From positions 682,001 to 746,000 of the forward strand of contig NZ_PEEX01000001.1 of assembly GCF_002754245.1 (NCBI RefSeq): a DNA stretch of 64,000 bases, written 5' to 3'. Below the pieces are notes generated by a model that saw nothing but the letters and a program-made list of their open reading frames with translations, was not told where the DNA came from and ran no database searches. The DNA comes from Chryseobacterium sp. 52 (lineage in GTDB: Bacteria > Bacteroidota > Bacteroidia > Flavobacteriales > Weeksellaceae). Positions 31,459-40,518 of this stretch are shown here, one piece after another. The position numbers were made by a program, and so were the translations under genes. The stretch's first letter is position 1; every line of letters starts with the position of its first letter.

Positions 31459-31555
31459 AAGATGGAAGTTATTAACGCTGACAGCACCCAATTGTATTCT
31501 TTATTGTATAAGAATAATGACAGGTAATAAGCACCATTAGTAACCTCCATCTCCA
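31459..31555. repeat. 97-bp imperfect palindrome between convergent genes
   Basis: Outer arms AGATGGAAGTTATTAA (from about 31460) and TTAGTAACCTCCATCT (to about 31555) match at 12 of 15 core positions; an inner hairpin ATTCTT...AAGAAT lies at 31496-31515. No T run is attached. It may be a dispersed repeat or a long hairpin that ends both transcripts. Confidence 0.4.
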
Positions 31556-31571
31556 AATTTTCATCTTAATT

Positions 31572-32474
31572 CTATGGCAGATTCCAGCGTAATGCTACTG
31601 CGACATAAAAGGTGCTGGCAAACTTAGGATCCTGCATCTTTTTTTCTCTAAAAATATTTTTGATCTTCCGGTCATTTTCACTGAAACTTCTCAGCAAAGC
31701 AGTTCCTCCCGTAAGGCGGAGACTCAGCTTATCATTCAGCTTTAGTTCGGGTCTGATTCCGGCAGTAATCTGTTGGTAACCCAGTAACATGGATTTTCCG
31801 TCTTTTTGTCTTTCTACAGTCATCCCGCTCAGATTTACAACGGCTTTTAAAGCAAATTTATCTGAGAAAAGATAGCCAGCTTCCATTCCTTCCGGAAAGT
31901 TGATATTCAATTTAATTTTCCCGTTTGTTTTCCAGTCGAAATAAATCCACGGTAAGATCATAGGAACCCCGAAAGCGGTTGTAAGAACCGGCCCTGCTCC
32001 AAGAGCAAGATTAGGATTGAAATGTCTGATAAATAAGATTCCTCCCTGTCCGAGAATATCATCAGAACTTATTTGTTCAAGATCCGTATACACACCTACG
32101 GATGCGGTCATCATCATGCTCCATTTCTTTCCTAAAGGTCTCATGTGCTGGATTCCGGCCTGAGCATTCAGCATCTGATCTGGGAAAAGCGGCTTTTCAT
32201 AATCCTTGTGGGCCATTTTAGCATAGGATCCACTAAGAAGAAGTGACCAGACTTTTACTCTTCCGTTACTGTCTTTTTTTACTGAAAGTGGAATGCTGAG
32301 GTTAAGATCTGCTCTTTTAAAGTTACTTTTAGAATTTGTTTTTGTACTGTCTTCAGGACGAATGTAGTTGGAAAACGGAATATACTCCGTTTTAAGCTCA
32401 CCGGAAATTCCCGACTGCGCACTGGCCCAATACCCCAGCAGACAGCCAACGGCCGCCAAAAGATTTCTCTTCAT
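31572..32474 (-). CDS. DUF6268-like outer-membrane protein
   Basis: 300 residues. A signal peptide ends at about residue 19 (YWASAQ). The rest shows amphipathic strands with many Gly and aromatics (LLLSGSYAKMAH, SVGVYTDLEQ, GAGPVLTTAFGVPMILPWIYFDWK) and ends in TFYVAVALRWNLP, as in barrel proteins of the DUF6268 type. Function unknown. Monocistronic by its distance from neighbours. Confidence 0.65.
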   Translation of the reverse strand: MKRNLLAAVGCLLGYWASAQSGISGELKTEYIPFSNYIRPEDSTKTNSKSNFKRADLNLSIPLSVKKDSNGRVKVWSLLLSGSYAKMAHKDYEKPLFPDQMLNAQAGIQHMRPLGKKWSMMMTASVGVYTDLEQISSDDILGQGGILFIRHFNPNLALGAGPVLTTAFGVPMILPWIYFDWKTNGKIKLNINFPEGMEAGYLFSDKFALKAVVNLSGMTVERQKDGKSMLLGYQQITAGIRPELKLNDKLSLRLTGGTALLRSFSENDRKIKNIFREKKMQDPKFASTFYVAVALRWNLP

Positions 32475-32608
32475 AATTTAAATTTTTATGCAAAGAGATA
32501 CCTTTGGGGATTGTTTACAAAAATTACTTGATTAAGTGTCTGAATCGTATGACCAAGCGAGAAAACAGCATGATGACGTAGTCTAATTGTATTTCATCAT
32601 GTTCTAAA

Positions 32609-33817
32609 TTAAGCCGCTTCTTTAAGGTTGCCGGAAGATTTTTTATTCTTAAACGAACGGTAAGCAAACCATACTGCAATAAGTGCAATACCTGTGCGTA
32701 TAATAACCATTGGCATGATGGAATCGGCTTCCAAAAATCCAGCTATTCCGGAGAGTAGAAAAGTAACCATCAGCTGCATGAATCCCATCACCGCTGCCGC
32801 TGTACCTCTTCCCTCTTTAAAAGGTGACAAGGCATGAGCAGAAGTAATCGGGAACAAAATTCCTATAGCCAGCAGTGACAGATACAACATCATAATTTCC
32901 AGCGCCACAGAAAGATCGGCAGCTGCAATCAGGATATGAAGACCACAAACCGTCAGCAACATAAGAGTTGTGGTTAACAAGAGTTTTGTATCACTTATTC
33001 TCTTTATTAATTTAGGGGTCAGATAGGCTGCCGTTATTAAGGCTAATGAATTAAACCCAAATATAAAACTGAAAACACTACTGGAGAATCCGTGAAGCTC
33101 CATAAATAAAAACGGAGCATTTGAAATATAGATGATCAGAGAGGCAAATGCTATACTTCCGATCATCGTGCTGTTGATAAACTCTTTATTGGAAAGTATT
33201 GTTTTCAGATGATCTTTTAATCCTTTTTCATCTTCTGCATGATCAGAAAGATTGGTTCTTGAATTGGTTTCAGGAACATATTTATAAACCATGAAGAGTG
33301 TTAAAAGTCCCATTATACTTAAGAAAGCAAATGAGCTGTTCCATCCCCAGAATTTGAGAAATACACTTCCTAAAAGTGGCGCAACAATCGGGGCAATACC
33401 GCTTATCTGAGACTGCTGAGAAAAAATACTTACGGATTTCTGCCTGTCATAAAGGTCAATAACGATTGCACGGCCAATCACAATCCCTGCACTTCCTCCG
33501 AATGCCTGCAGAAAACGCATCGCCCAGAGCACGTAAATATTTTCTGTAAAAAATATTGCTGTAGCCCCTACAATAAAAAGTAAAAGTCCGCAATACAGCA
33601 TCGGCTTACGACCGGTTCTGTCTGACAATGGCCCCCAAAGCAGCTGTCCGAATGCAAATCCTGCAAAAAATACGGAAATTGAGATCTGGATATGCCCGAT
33701 ATCAGTCTGGAAAATTTGTGCCATGCTTGGAAAGGCAGGCAAATAAAGGTCTATACTCAGTGATTCCAGGGTGTTGAGCAGTGCCAGAATAAACACTACG
33801 ATACTTAAATTTCTCAT
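32609..33817 (-). CDS. Bcr/CflA-type MFS multidrug efflux transporter
   Basis: 402 residues with 12 predicted spans. The Bcr/CflA signs are LESLSIDLYLPAFPSMAQIF in the first helix region, LWGPLSDRTGRKP (motif A, about 62-74) and RFLQAFGGSAGIVIGRAIVIDL (about 100-121). Such pumps export drugs or metabolites with protons. The AraC gene on the same strand lies 179 bases upstream and may control it. Confidence 0.9.
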   Translation of the reverse strand: MRNLSIVVFILALLNTLESLSIDLYLPAFPSMAQIFQTDIGHIQISISVFFAGFAFGQLLWGPLSDRTGRKPMLYCGLLLFIVGATAIFFTENIYVLWAMRFLQAFGGSAGIVIGRAIVIDLYDRQKSVSIFSQQSQISGIAPIVAPLLGSVFLKFWGWNSSFAFLSIMGLLTLFMVYKYVPETNSRTNLSDHAEDEKGLKDHLKTILSNKEFINSTMIGSIAFASLIIYISNAPFLFMELHGFSSSVFSFIFGFNSLALITAAYLTPKLIKRISDTKLLLTTTLMLLTVCGLHILIAAADLSVALEIMMLYLSLLAIGILFPITSAHALSPFKEGRGTAAAVMGFMQLMVTFLLSGIAGFLEADSIMPMVIIRTGIALIAVWFAYRSFKNKKSSGNLKEAA

Positions 33818-33996
33818 AAAAGGGGAAAGTCATCAAACCATCCGAAGAGGTGGTTTTTCTCCCTGCAAAATTCCAATAAAAAACAGGGATTCTCAATACA
33901 GGAAGTGAAGGAAGACCAGCACAAACTGAGGATTTAATTTTCTTTGTTTTGAAATATCTTTTATTTTATAGTGAACTCAAAGGAACATTCTGAAGA

Positions 33997-34815
33997 TTAG
34001 TCTTTTCCGGTTTTAAAACGATCAGGGTTTTGACCGGTCTGTTTTTTGAAAAAACGCGAAAAATAGGAAGCGTCACTGAATCCCAGTTTAAAAGCAATCT
34101 CTTTAACCGTTAAAGCACCAAAACTTAACTCTCTTTTAGCCTCGAGCAGAAGTCGCTGAGCAATCATCTTTTTCACCGTTGTTCCTCTTGAAATACGAAC
34201 AATATCATTCAGATGATGAGCACTTACTTTGATTTGATCTGCATAAAATCCTGTGTCCTTCTCAACCGTATAATGTTCCTCGATCAGGCTTACCAGTTTC
34301 TGGATGCGCTGTCTGTCGTTAATTGAAGGATCCTGCAGGTTGATCTGTTCTGTGATGATAATACAGAATGCTCTCAGGTAGGTTTTTAATAAATCTATCC
34401 TTGATATTCCATTATATTCCTCTTCCATAAGCGATATAATGGTGCTGCAGGTTTCTGCGCTTTGAGGATCTAATGAAAAAGGACACGTTCCTCCTGTGAG
34501 AATCGTTTCTATATCGCAGGCTTCTTTAAATATTTCCCGGCTTATGGCCAGCACATAGCCATTCTCACCTTTCAGCTTCATATTGAAAACCTGTCCCGGT
34601 GCGATGATACAGATCTGGTTATTTTTGAGTGAATGATGTTCAAAATCCAGTTCTAAGCTGCTGTTTTCCTTCACCTGTCTGAACCAGATGATTTCAAAGA
34701 AATTATGCCGGTGAACATCATTAAAGTTCTCCGGATGTCCGCTATCCAGAGTCATCAGCTGAAACTGTTCAGAGGTCAGGTGATGGACGGGGATATTTTT
34801 TTCAGACGGATTCAT
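33997..34815 (-). CDS. AraC-family transcriptional regulator
   Basis: 272 residues. A cupin-like N-terminus (HRHNFFEIIWFRQ, about 36-48) probably binds a small ligand; the C-terminal 100 residues have two helix-turn-helix units (HHLNDIVRISRGTTVKKMI, then TVKEIAFKLGFSDASYFSRFFKKQTGQNP), the typical AraC signature. It probably governs the adjacent MFS pump, since such pairs are common. Four bases separate its start from the preceding gene. Confidence 0.92.
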   Translation of the reverse strand: MNPSEKNIPVHHLTSEQFQLMTLDSGHPENFNDVHRHNFFEIIWFRQVKENSSLELDFEHHSLKNNQICIIAPGQVFNMKLKGENGYVLAISREIFKEACDIETILTGGTCPFSLDPQSAETCSTIISLMEEEYNGISRIDLLKTYLRAFCIIITEQINLQDPSINDRQRIQKLVSLIEEHYTVEKDTGFYADQIKVSAHHLNDIVRISRGTTVKKMIAQRLLLEAKRELSFGALTVKEIAFKLGFSDASYFSRFFKKQTGQNPDRFKTGKD

Positions 34816-34819
34816 TTTT

Positions 34820-35266
34820 TTAGTGCGTATTAAATATTGAATTTTCTTTTACAAAATCTACATCCGAAGGGTTTGTAATGATGTAAACTTCGCCCTCATC
34901 TTTAGTATTTTTCCCTTTATAATAAATAATTTGCCTGTCAGAAATTAATTGTATGTGATCTCCAATCTGCCTTTCAATATATATCGGGAGATAGATTTCA
35001 GCCTTTTTATCTCTGATTTGGTAAGGATATATTCCCTGTTTTGATTTTTTGGAGAATTCTTTAATGGTAGAATGAAGCACATCGACGGTCAATATACCAA
35101 AACTATGATTGTCGGACCTTTTTATATCAGAGACGGTTCCTTCCAGAACCACTCCATTTCGTAAAACTTTATTTTCTTCCGTGTACTCTTTTGCTCCATT
35201 TTTCGTTATAAAAACGACAATTCCGATAAAAATAATCAATAAAACGATAAATCTTACATATTTCAT
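34820..35266 (-). CDS. hypothetical membrane-anchored protein
   Basis: 148 residues, not recognised. One N-terminal membrane span (residues 5-21, FIVLLIIFIGIVVFIT) without a clear cleavage site or lipobox, then a beta-rich extracytoplasmic domain with VVLEGTVSDIKRS (about 39-51) reminiscent of small OB-like or DUF-type repeats. The stop lies four bases before the AraC start, so the two are likely co-transcribed. Confidence 0.55.
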   Translation of the reverse strand: MKYVRFIVLLIIFIGIVVFITKNGAKEYTEENKVLRNGVVLEGTVSDIKRSDNHSFGILTVDVLHSTIKEFSKKSKQGIYPYQIRDKKAEIYLPIYIERQIGDHIQLISDRQIIYYKGKNTKDEGEVYIITNPSDVDFVKENSIFNTH

Positions 35267-35414
35267 ATCTATTTTAAGTTAAAGTTTACAGCAATCGTTA
35301 AAACAAAAACCACAGCAAAAAAAGTGCTGCGGTTTTCTACAATATTCAAAATTAAATATAATCTGTGTATATCTACCAGTCTAACTTATTGATTTGCCAA
35401 CTATTTTCCTTTTT

Positions 35415-35581
35415 CAGCTAAAAACAAAATAATAAATCAAGCTCCAAATTAAGGCAAAAACGCAAACAAAGCCCAATGATCCCCTAAGATCCTGTGGCCG
35501 TTTTTTCACGTAATGCTTATAAAGAGTTACAATGATAAATGTAACAAGAACTAAACCTGGCAGTAACGTAACAGTAAACAT
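35415..35581 (-). pseudogene. small two-span membrane protein gene split by a 1-base frameshift
   Basis: ATG 35581 lies one base past the thiL stop (TAGAATG). The frame gives 43 residues: a membrane span (LLPGLVLVTFIIVTLY), then KHYVKKRPQDLRGSLGF, then an early stop at 35450. Adding one T in the four-T run read at 35457-35460 would restore a second span (ALIWSLIYYFVF) and end at 35415, giving a 55-residue protein. The clean hydrophobic segment out of frame suggests a recent deletion or a sequencing error in a homopolymer. Confidence 0.45.
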
Positions 35582-35582
35582 T

Positions 35583-36635
35583 CTATTTATTTAAAAAAGC
35601 ATCCCAACCCTGTGCAGTAAGGGGAACCAACTGATTGGAGCCTCTCGCAACCATATAGTTACCTTCTTCATTCTCTACTGCATGACCAATGATTGTAAAA
35701 TCAGGATGGTTTTTAATTTTATCAAAATCATTCGGAGAAATGGTGAACAGCAATTCATAATCTTCACCACCACTCAATGCAGTCATGACCGGATTAAGAT
35801 TCATTTCATCTGCTGTAGAAATCGTGAGATTATCCATCGGGATTTTCTCTTCATACAGTCTGAATCCTGTTTTTGACTGGTCAGAAAGATGCAGAATCTC
35901 AGAAGCAAGGCCGTCAGAAATATCAATCATTGAAGTCGGTTTGATATCCAGTTCTTCTAAGATGCTTTTAACATCCGTTCTCGCCTCAGGCTTAAGCTGT
36001 CTTTCCAGAATATAATCATAGCCTTCCATTTCCGGCTGCATATTGGGATCAGCAAGGAAAACAGCATGTTCTCTTTCAAGGATCTGAAGTCCCATATAAG
36101 CACCTCCAAGGTCTCCACTTACCACCAAAAGGTCGTTTGGTTTTGCCCCGCTTCTTTTTACAATATTCTCATCATTCTCAATCCCTACAGCAGTGATGCT
36201 CATCACCAGTCCGGAATTGGAACTTGTAGTATCTCCCCCGATCAGATCGACTTTATATCTTCCACATGCTGCCTGAATTCCGGAATAGAGTTCTTCCAAA
36301 GCTTCCACCGGAAAACGGCTGGAAACAGCAAGAGAAACCAGAATCTGGGTAGGCACCGCGTTCATGGCAGCAATATCACTAAGATTTACAACTACAGCTT
36401 TGTATCCTAAATGCTTTAAAGGAACATAGCCTAAATTAAAATGAACTCCTTCTGCAAGAACATCCGTTGTAAGGATTACCTTTTTATTTCCAGGATTAAT
36501 CACTGCAGCATCATCTCCCACTCCAAGTTCCGAAGACTCGTTGGACAGGGGAAAATGTTCTGTCAAATGTTTTATAAGACCGAATTCTCCTAATTTGGAG
36601 ATGGGAGTCAGTTCCTGTGATTTATCTTCAAACAT
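35583..36635 (-). CDS. thiL: thiamine-monophosphate kinase
   Basis: 350 residues from ATG 36635 (MFEDKSQELTP); a longer frame of 40 extra residues has no family match. It phosphorylates thiamine monophosphate to the diphosphate. GVGDDAAVI (about 39-47), TTDVLAEGVHF (about 57-67), VVNLSDIAAMNAVP (about 83-96), GGDTTSS and DISDGLASE are the metal/ATP signatures of the PurM-like fold. No other thiamine gene is in the window; thiL is often isolated in Bacteroidota. Confidence 0.93.
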   Translation of the reverse strand: MFEDKSQELTPISKLGEFGLIKHLTEHFPLSNESSELGVGDDAAVINPGNKKVILTTDVLAEGVHFNLGYVPLKHLGYKAVVVNLSDIAAMNAVPTQILVSLAVSSRFPVEALEELYSGIQAACGRYKVDLIGGDTTSSNSGLVMSITAVGIENDENIVKRSGAKPNDLLVVSGDLGGAYMGLQILEREHAVFLADPNMQPEMEGYDYILERQLKPEARTDVKSILEELDIKPTSMIDISDGLASEILHLSDQSKTGFRLYEEKIPMDNLTISTADEMNLNPVMTALSGGEDYELLFTISPNDFDKIKNHPDFTIIGHAVENEEGNYMVARGSNQLVPLTAQGWDAFLNK

Positions 36636-36726
36636 ATTTTTTTGTATTAATGTCCAATCTGAAATGTATCCATGTTTAAAATGAACTCTAACACATTTTT
36701 TTGAACGTTGAACTTTAAGTATTGAA

Positions 36727-37221
36727 TTATTTATTGAATTCTGCCGGATCAACATTATCCGGACGGAAAGGAAGTTTTTTAAAGTCTTCTCTGCTCATCA
36801 ATACCGTTTCAGGGCTTTTGTATTTATTCATGGCTTCTACCACATCATCCGGTGGCGTTGTCATTTTTCTCAGCATCATATCGATCCATACTCCGGTAGC
36901 CTCTGCTGTTGCGCAGTGCATTCCGTCCGGTGTATAGAATTTATGAACAAATCTGTAGATCGAAGAGTCTTCTGAACATCCATCGATTTCCAGACTTACA
37001 ATAACCGTCTGATCTGCATAGATTTCTTTGAAGAAAGAATACCTTTCATGCATAATCACAGGGCCAATTCCCCATCTGCTTAATTGGGTAACTCCCATTT
37101 TCTCTTTGGTCATAAAGGCCATTCTGGATTGGGCACAGTACTGTACATATGATGAATTGGCTAAGTGCTTGTTCGCATCAAGATCACTCCAGCGTACTTC
37201 GAATTTATGGTAAAAAATCAT
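36727..37221 (-). CDS. acyl-CoA thioesterase (hot-dog fold)
   Basis: 164 residues. FEVRWSDLDANKHLANSSYVQY near 7-28 is the 4-hydroxybenzoyl-CoA thioesterase/YbgC-like signature, with the catalytic Asp in DLDANKH. The C-terminus is ordinary. Substrate chain length unknown. It is transcribed towards thiL with a 91-base gap. Confidence 0.88.
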   Translation of the reverse strand: MIFYHKFEVRWSDLDANKHLANSSYVQYCAQSRMAFMTKEKMGVTQLSRWGIGPVIMHERYSFFKEIYADQTVIVSLEIDGCSEDSSIYRFVHKFYTPDGMHCATAEATGVWIDMMLRKMTTPPDDVVEAMNKYKSPETVLMSREDFKKLPFRPDNVDPAEFNK

Positions 37222-37293
37222 GTAAAAGTCGTTTTTAGTATGATTAAATTATATTCTTCAAAATTACTCAAATAAGATGGTTTATAAAAATTG

Positions 37294-37301
37294 TACTTTT
37301 G
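37294..37301 (+). promoter_or_regulatory. putative -7 box of the YhiN-like gene
   Basis: TACTTTTG fits TAnnTTTG, 33 bases before the start codon. No good -33 match. Confidence 0.35.
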
Positions 37302-37334
37302 AAAAAATAATCTTCAGCATAGGATTACAAATAC

Positions 37335-38543
37335 ATGAAACAGATCATCATTATCGGAGGCGGTGCTGCAGGCTTTTTCTGCGCATCGAATCTTGACGAA
37401 AAAAAACACAAAATCACCATCCTGGAGCAGAACTCGGATGTACTTCAGAAGGTAAAAATTTCCGGCGGTGGACGCTGTAATGTCACACACGCTTGTTTTG
37501 ATCCACGAGAACTGGTTCAGTTTTACCCAAGAGGCAATAAGGAATTGCTCAGTGTTTTTACCAAATTTCAGCCGGGAGATACCATGGATTGGTTTGACCA
37601 GCGCAGCGTACCTTTAAAAATAGAGAATGACAACCGGGTTTTTCCGGAAAGCAATTCTTCACAGACCATTATCAACACTTTAATGAATGAAATTCAAAAG
37701 AAAAATGTTGAAGTGAAAATAAAATGTTCTGTTAAGGAGATTGAAAAACTGGATGAAAAATATCTGGTAAAAACCAGTCTGGGTGATTTTGAGGCAGATT
37801 ATATCGTTTATACAACAGGAAGTTCTCCAAAATCGCTGAAAATCGTTGAAAATCTGGGTCATAAGATCGTTCCTCTTGTTCCATCGCTTTTTACATTTAA
37901 TATTAAGGATGAACTGCTGAAAGATATTCCCGGAACCAGTTTTGAGAATGCTAAGATTTCAATTCCGGCACTAAAAACAGAGGAAAGCGGACCTTTGCTG
38001 ATCACTCACTGGGGGCTATCGGGGCCTGCCGTTTTAAAAATTTCAGCATGGGAAGCTTTAAGTCTGGCTCAATCCAAGTATCATTTTGAAATTGAAGTCA
38101 ATTTTATTTCAATATCTATGGATGATGCGGAAGAAAGTTTCCAGAACTTTAAACAGTCAAACCCGAAAAAGACCATCGGACAGGCTAAGATCTTTGATGT
38201 TACAAACAGATTCTGGCAGAAAATATTAGATGTTTCCAAGATTGATCTAAATAAACAAGTCTCCAATATTTCAGGAAAAGAAATGCAGAAGATCCTTGAA
38301 AATTTATGCAAAAAAAAGCTGCAGGTTACAGGAAAGTCTACTTTTAAGGACGAGTTCGTAACCGCAGGAGGTGTTGATTTAAAGGAAATTAACTTCAAAA
38401 CTATGTCTTCAAAACTTCTTCCTAATTTTCATATCGCCGGAGAAGTGCTGAATATTGATGCGGTAACGGGAGGTTTCAATTTTCAGGCATGCTGGAGTGA
38501 AGCTTGGCTTATTTCACAACATTTAAATCATTTAGAGATATGA
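37335..38543 (+). CDS. BaiN/YhiN (HI0933)-family flavoprotein
   Basis: 402 residues. FAD-binding IIIGGGAAGFFCASNL at the N-terminus, KVKISGGGRCNVTHA (about 39-53, HI0933 signature) and the C-terminal AGEVLNIDAVTGGFNFQACWSEAW. Members are uncharacterised or act as reductases of bile-acid intermediates (BaiN); the role here is unknown. The next gene overlaps its stop by four bases (ATGA). Confidence 0.9.
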   Translation: MKQIIIIGGGAAGFFCASNLDEKKHKITILEQNSDVLQKVKISGGGRCNVTHACFDPRELVQFYPRGNKELLSVFTKFQPGDTMDWFDQRSVPLKIENDNRVFPESNSSQTIINTLMNEIQKKNVEVKIKCSVKEIEKLDEKYLVKTSLGDFEADYIVYTTGSSPKSLKIVENLGHKIVPLVPSLFTFNIKDELLKDIPGTSFENAKISIPALKTEESGPLLITHWGLSGPAVLKISAWEALSLAQSKYHFEIEVNFISISMDDAEESFQNFKQSNPKKTIGQAKIFDVTNRFWQKILDVSKIDLNKQVSNISGKEMQKILENLCKKKLQVTGKSTFKDEFVTAGGVDLKEINFKTMSSKLLPNFHIAGEVLNIDAVTGGFNFQACWSEAWLISQHLNHLEI

Positions 38544-38950
38544 AAAAAATAACAGTATTAGCTCTGATTTTCTTATCAGTGACTGCATTTTCACAGGTTC
38601 AGGAAACACAGGCTCCTTCTACAGATTCTTACAGCGATCGTCGTGATCCGGAAGTTCAGAAGCCAGCAGAATACCCGGGAGGAATCAGAGAGTTTATGAC
38701 CATCGTGAGTCAAAAAATAAGAGTAAACCGTATAAAAGGAGGTAAAGGAGAATTACGCTCCAAAGCAAAATTTGCAGTTAACATTAATGGCAAAATAGAA
38801 AAGGTGACCGTAACCGGAAGTAATGAAGATCTTAACCGGGAAGTAGAAAGAACCATCAACTCTATAAAGACTAAATGGGCACCTGCAACTTACAAAGGGT
38901 CTCCCGTATTGACATGGTATAATCTTCCTTTTGTCGTTAATTTTGACTAA
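38540..38950 (+). CDS. secreted protein with TonB C-terminal-like domain (2 of 3)
   Basis: 136 residues from ATG 38540 (MKKITVLALIFLSVTAFSQV); the frame runs 12 codons further upstream inside the preceding gene, without sense. Signal peptide cleaved near residue 19, a short linker (QAPSTDSYSDRRDPEVQKP), YPGGIREFMTIV, then KFAVNINGKIEKVTVTGS and KWAPATYKGSP, a TonB_C-like pattern shared with the genes at 27,851 and 40,519. No membrane anchor. Function unknown. Confidence 0.68.
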   Translation: MKKITVLALIFLSVTAFSQVQETQAPSTDSYSDRRDPEVQKPAEYPGGIREFMTIVSQKIRVNRIKGGKGELRSKAKFAVNINGKIEKVTVTGSNEDLNREVERTINSIKTKWAPATYKGSPVLTWYNLPFVVNFD

Positions 38951-38955
38951 TTAAA

Positions 38956-39594
38956 ATGTTTACGGCCAGAAAATATATCCCTTCTATCTTAAAAACCCTT
39001 TTGATTGTAGGGTTTGGATATTTTTTTTGGCTGATGCTAAAAATTACACTGGAATATGTGCCTCTTGATCCGAATGTAAGCTTTCTGATGATCAAACAGA
39101 CGGAAGTTCAGAACAGGCCGGAGTATCTTTATTTTTTTTACACCCATGTTTACACCAGTATTTTTGTACTGCTTTCCGGATTTCTGGCTATTCTCAGAAA
39201 AGACTTCGGGATAAAGAAATTTCACAGAAATATAGGTAAGATCTATATTTTTCTGATTCTTATTCTGGCTGCACCGTCAGGAATTTATATGGGACTTTTC
39301 GCCAATGGCGGCATTCTTTCTAAACTATCGTTTGTTATTTTAGGTTCTCTCTGGTGGCTAACGACTTATAAAGCCTATCAGGCAGCAAGACAGAAACGAT
39401 TTCAAGAGCACAAGCAGTGGATGTGGCGAAGTTTCGCGCTTACATTATCTGCTCTCACCTTACGGATTTGGAAAGTAATTATTGTATATTTATTCCACCC
39501 AAATCCTATGGATGTCTACCAGATCATCGCATGGCTGGGCTGGATTCCCAATATCCTTTTGATTGAATACTTAATTACAAAAAAACATATATGA
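38956..39594 (+). CDS. DUF2306-family membrane protein
   Basis: 212 residues, five to six spans. Conserved marks of DUF2306 appear as YTHVYTSIFVLLSG (about 62-75), FHRNIGKIYIF (about 90-100) and EHKQWMWRSFALTLSALTLRIWK (about 152-174), with several His that may bind heme or a metal. Role unknown. The following gene overlaps its last codons by four bases. Confidence 0.8.
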   Translation: MFTARKYIPSILKTLLIVGFGYFFWLMLKITLEYVPLDPNVSFLMIKQTEVQNRPEYLYFFYTHVYTSIFVLLSGFLAILRKDFGIKKFHRNIGKIYIFLILILAAPSGIYMGLFANGGILSKLSFVILGSLWWLTTYKAYQAARQKRFQEHKQWMWRSFALTLSALTLRIWKVIIVYLFHPNPMDVYQIIAWLGWIPNILLIEYLITKKHI

Positions 39595-40508
39595 AAATTT
39601 TAAATTACACCCTTGTTTCTTTACTGGCAGTTTCTCTGCTGAGTTGTAAGAAAGACGGAAAAATGACAGAAACAGGAAAGGATTCTGTGATTGCCAAAAA
39701 AGATTCTGTGGTGATTCCTGAGATTTATAAAGAATATTACGGAATTTATACCGGAGACTTTGCCGGCAAAGAAATGATTGCTTCTGAAGATGGGGAAGAA
39801 TATGAGGATTATGTTAATAAGAGGCTGTCTCTGAAAATCAACAGAATTACCAAAGACAGCGTTTATGGGCAAAGTATTGTGAATGGGAACCAACGCCCGT
39901 TCAAAGGTATTTTTAACGAAAGTTCAAAGTCTTTTGTGCTGGATGAACCCGGAAATGATAAAACAGACGGGAGATTTGAAATCAAATTAAGTGGCGACAG
40001 CATTACCGGAAAATGGAATGCTTTTAATAAAACAGCGGTAAAATCACCTTTAAAAACCATTAAGCTTTCTAAGAAAGAGTTTGTCTACAATCCAAACTTT
40101 ATGCTGGATAAAGATTCTGATCTGGTAGACTGGTCCAATCCAAAAGACTTCGTGGAAAAGTATACGGATGAAGAAACAGGAAAGACAGAAAGCTATACCA
40201 CATCTAAAAACAGAGTGGCTTCTGAAGCTATTTTCAACCTGAATGCTTCTAAACAGAAACTGACTGAAAAAGAACTGAAAAACCTGAGGAAAATAGATCT
40301 TGAAATCATTAAAAATTCTGTTTTTGCAAGACACGGCTATTCTTTCAAAAAGCAAACCTACAGATATTTCTTTGAGCAGACTGACTGGTATATTCCTGTT
40401 TCCAATAATGTAGATAGCGAGCTTTCTCCAACGGAAAAAGAAAATGTTGCGTTACTGAATCGCTTCATCAAATATGCGGAAGATAAATATGACAGTTTCG
40501 GAAGATAA
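39591..40508 (+). CDS. YARHG-domain lipoprotein
   Basis: 305 residues. The signal peptide ends in a lipobox (LAVSLLSC, Cys19), so the protein is lipid-anchored. The C-terminal 75 residues hold the YARHG domain: LEIIKNSVFARHGYSFKK (about 240-257), FFEQTDWYIP, LSPTEKENVALLNRF. YARHG is an extracellular domain of unknown role. The middle part (60-150) is beta-rich. It is the fourth gene of a same-strand run starting at 37,335. Confidence 0.85.
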   Translation: MKILNYTLVSLLAVSLLSCKKDGKMTETGKDSVIAKKDSVVIPEIYKEYYGIYTGDFAGKEMIASEDGEEYEDYVNKRLSLKINRITKDSVYGQSIVNGNQRPFKGIFNESSKSFVLDEPGNDKTDGRFEIKLSGDSITGKWNAFNKTAVKSPLKTIKLSKKEFVYNPNFMLDKDSDLVDWSNPKDFVEKYTDEETGKTESYTTSKNRVASEAIFNLNASKQKLTEKELKNLRKIDLEIIKNSVFARHGYSFKKQTYRYFFEQTDWYIPVSNNVDSELSPTEKENVALLNRFIKYAEDKYDSFGR

Positions 40509-40518
40509 AACTTAAACC

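Noticed and set aside
33702..33896. 64-aa minus-strand ORF at the start of the MFS gene
   Set aside because: Overlaps the first 116 bases of the MFS gene in another frame; no membrane or domain pattern.
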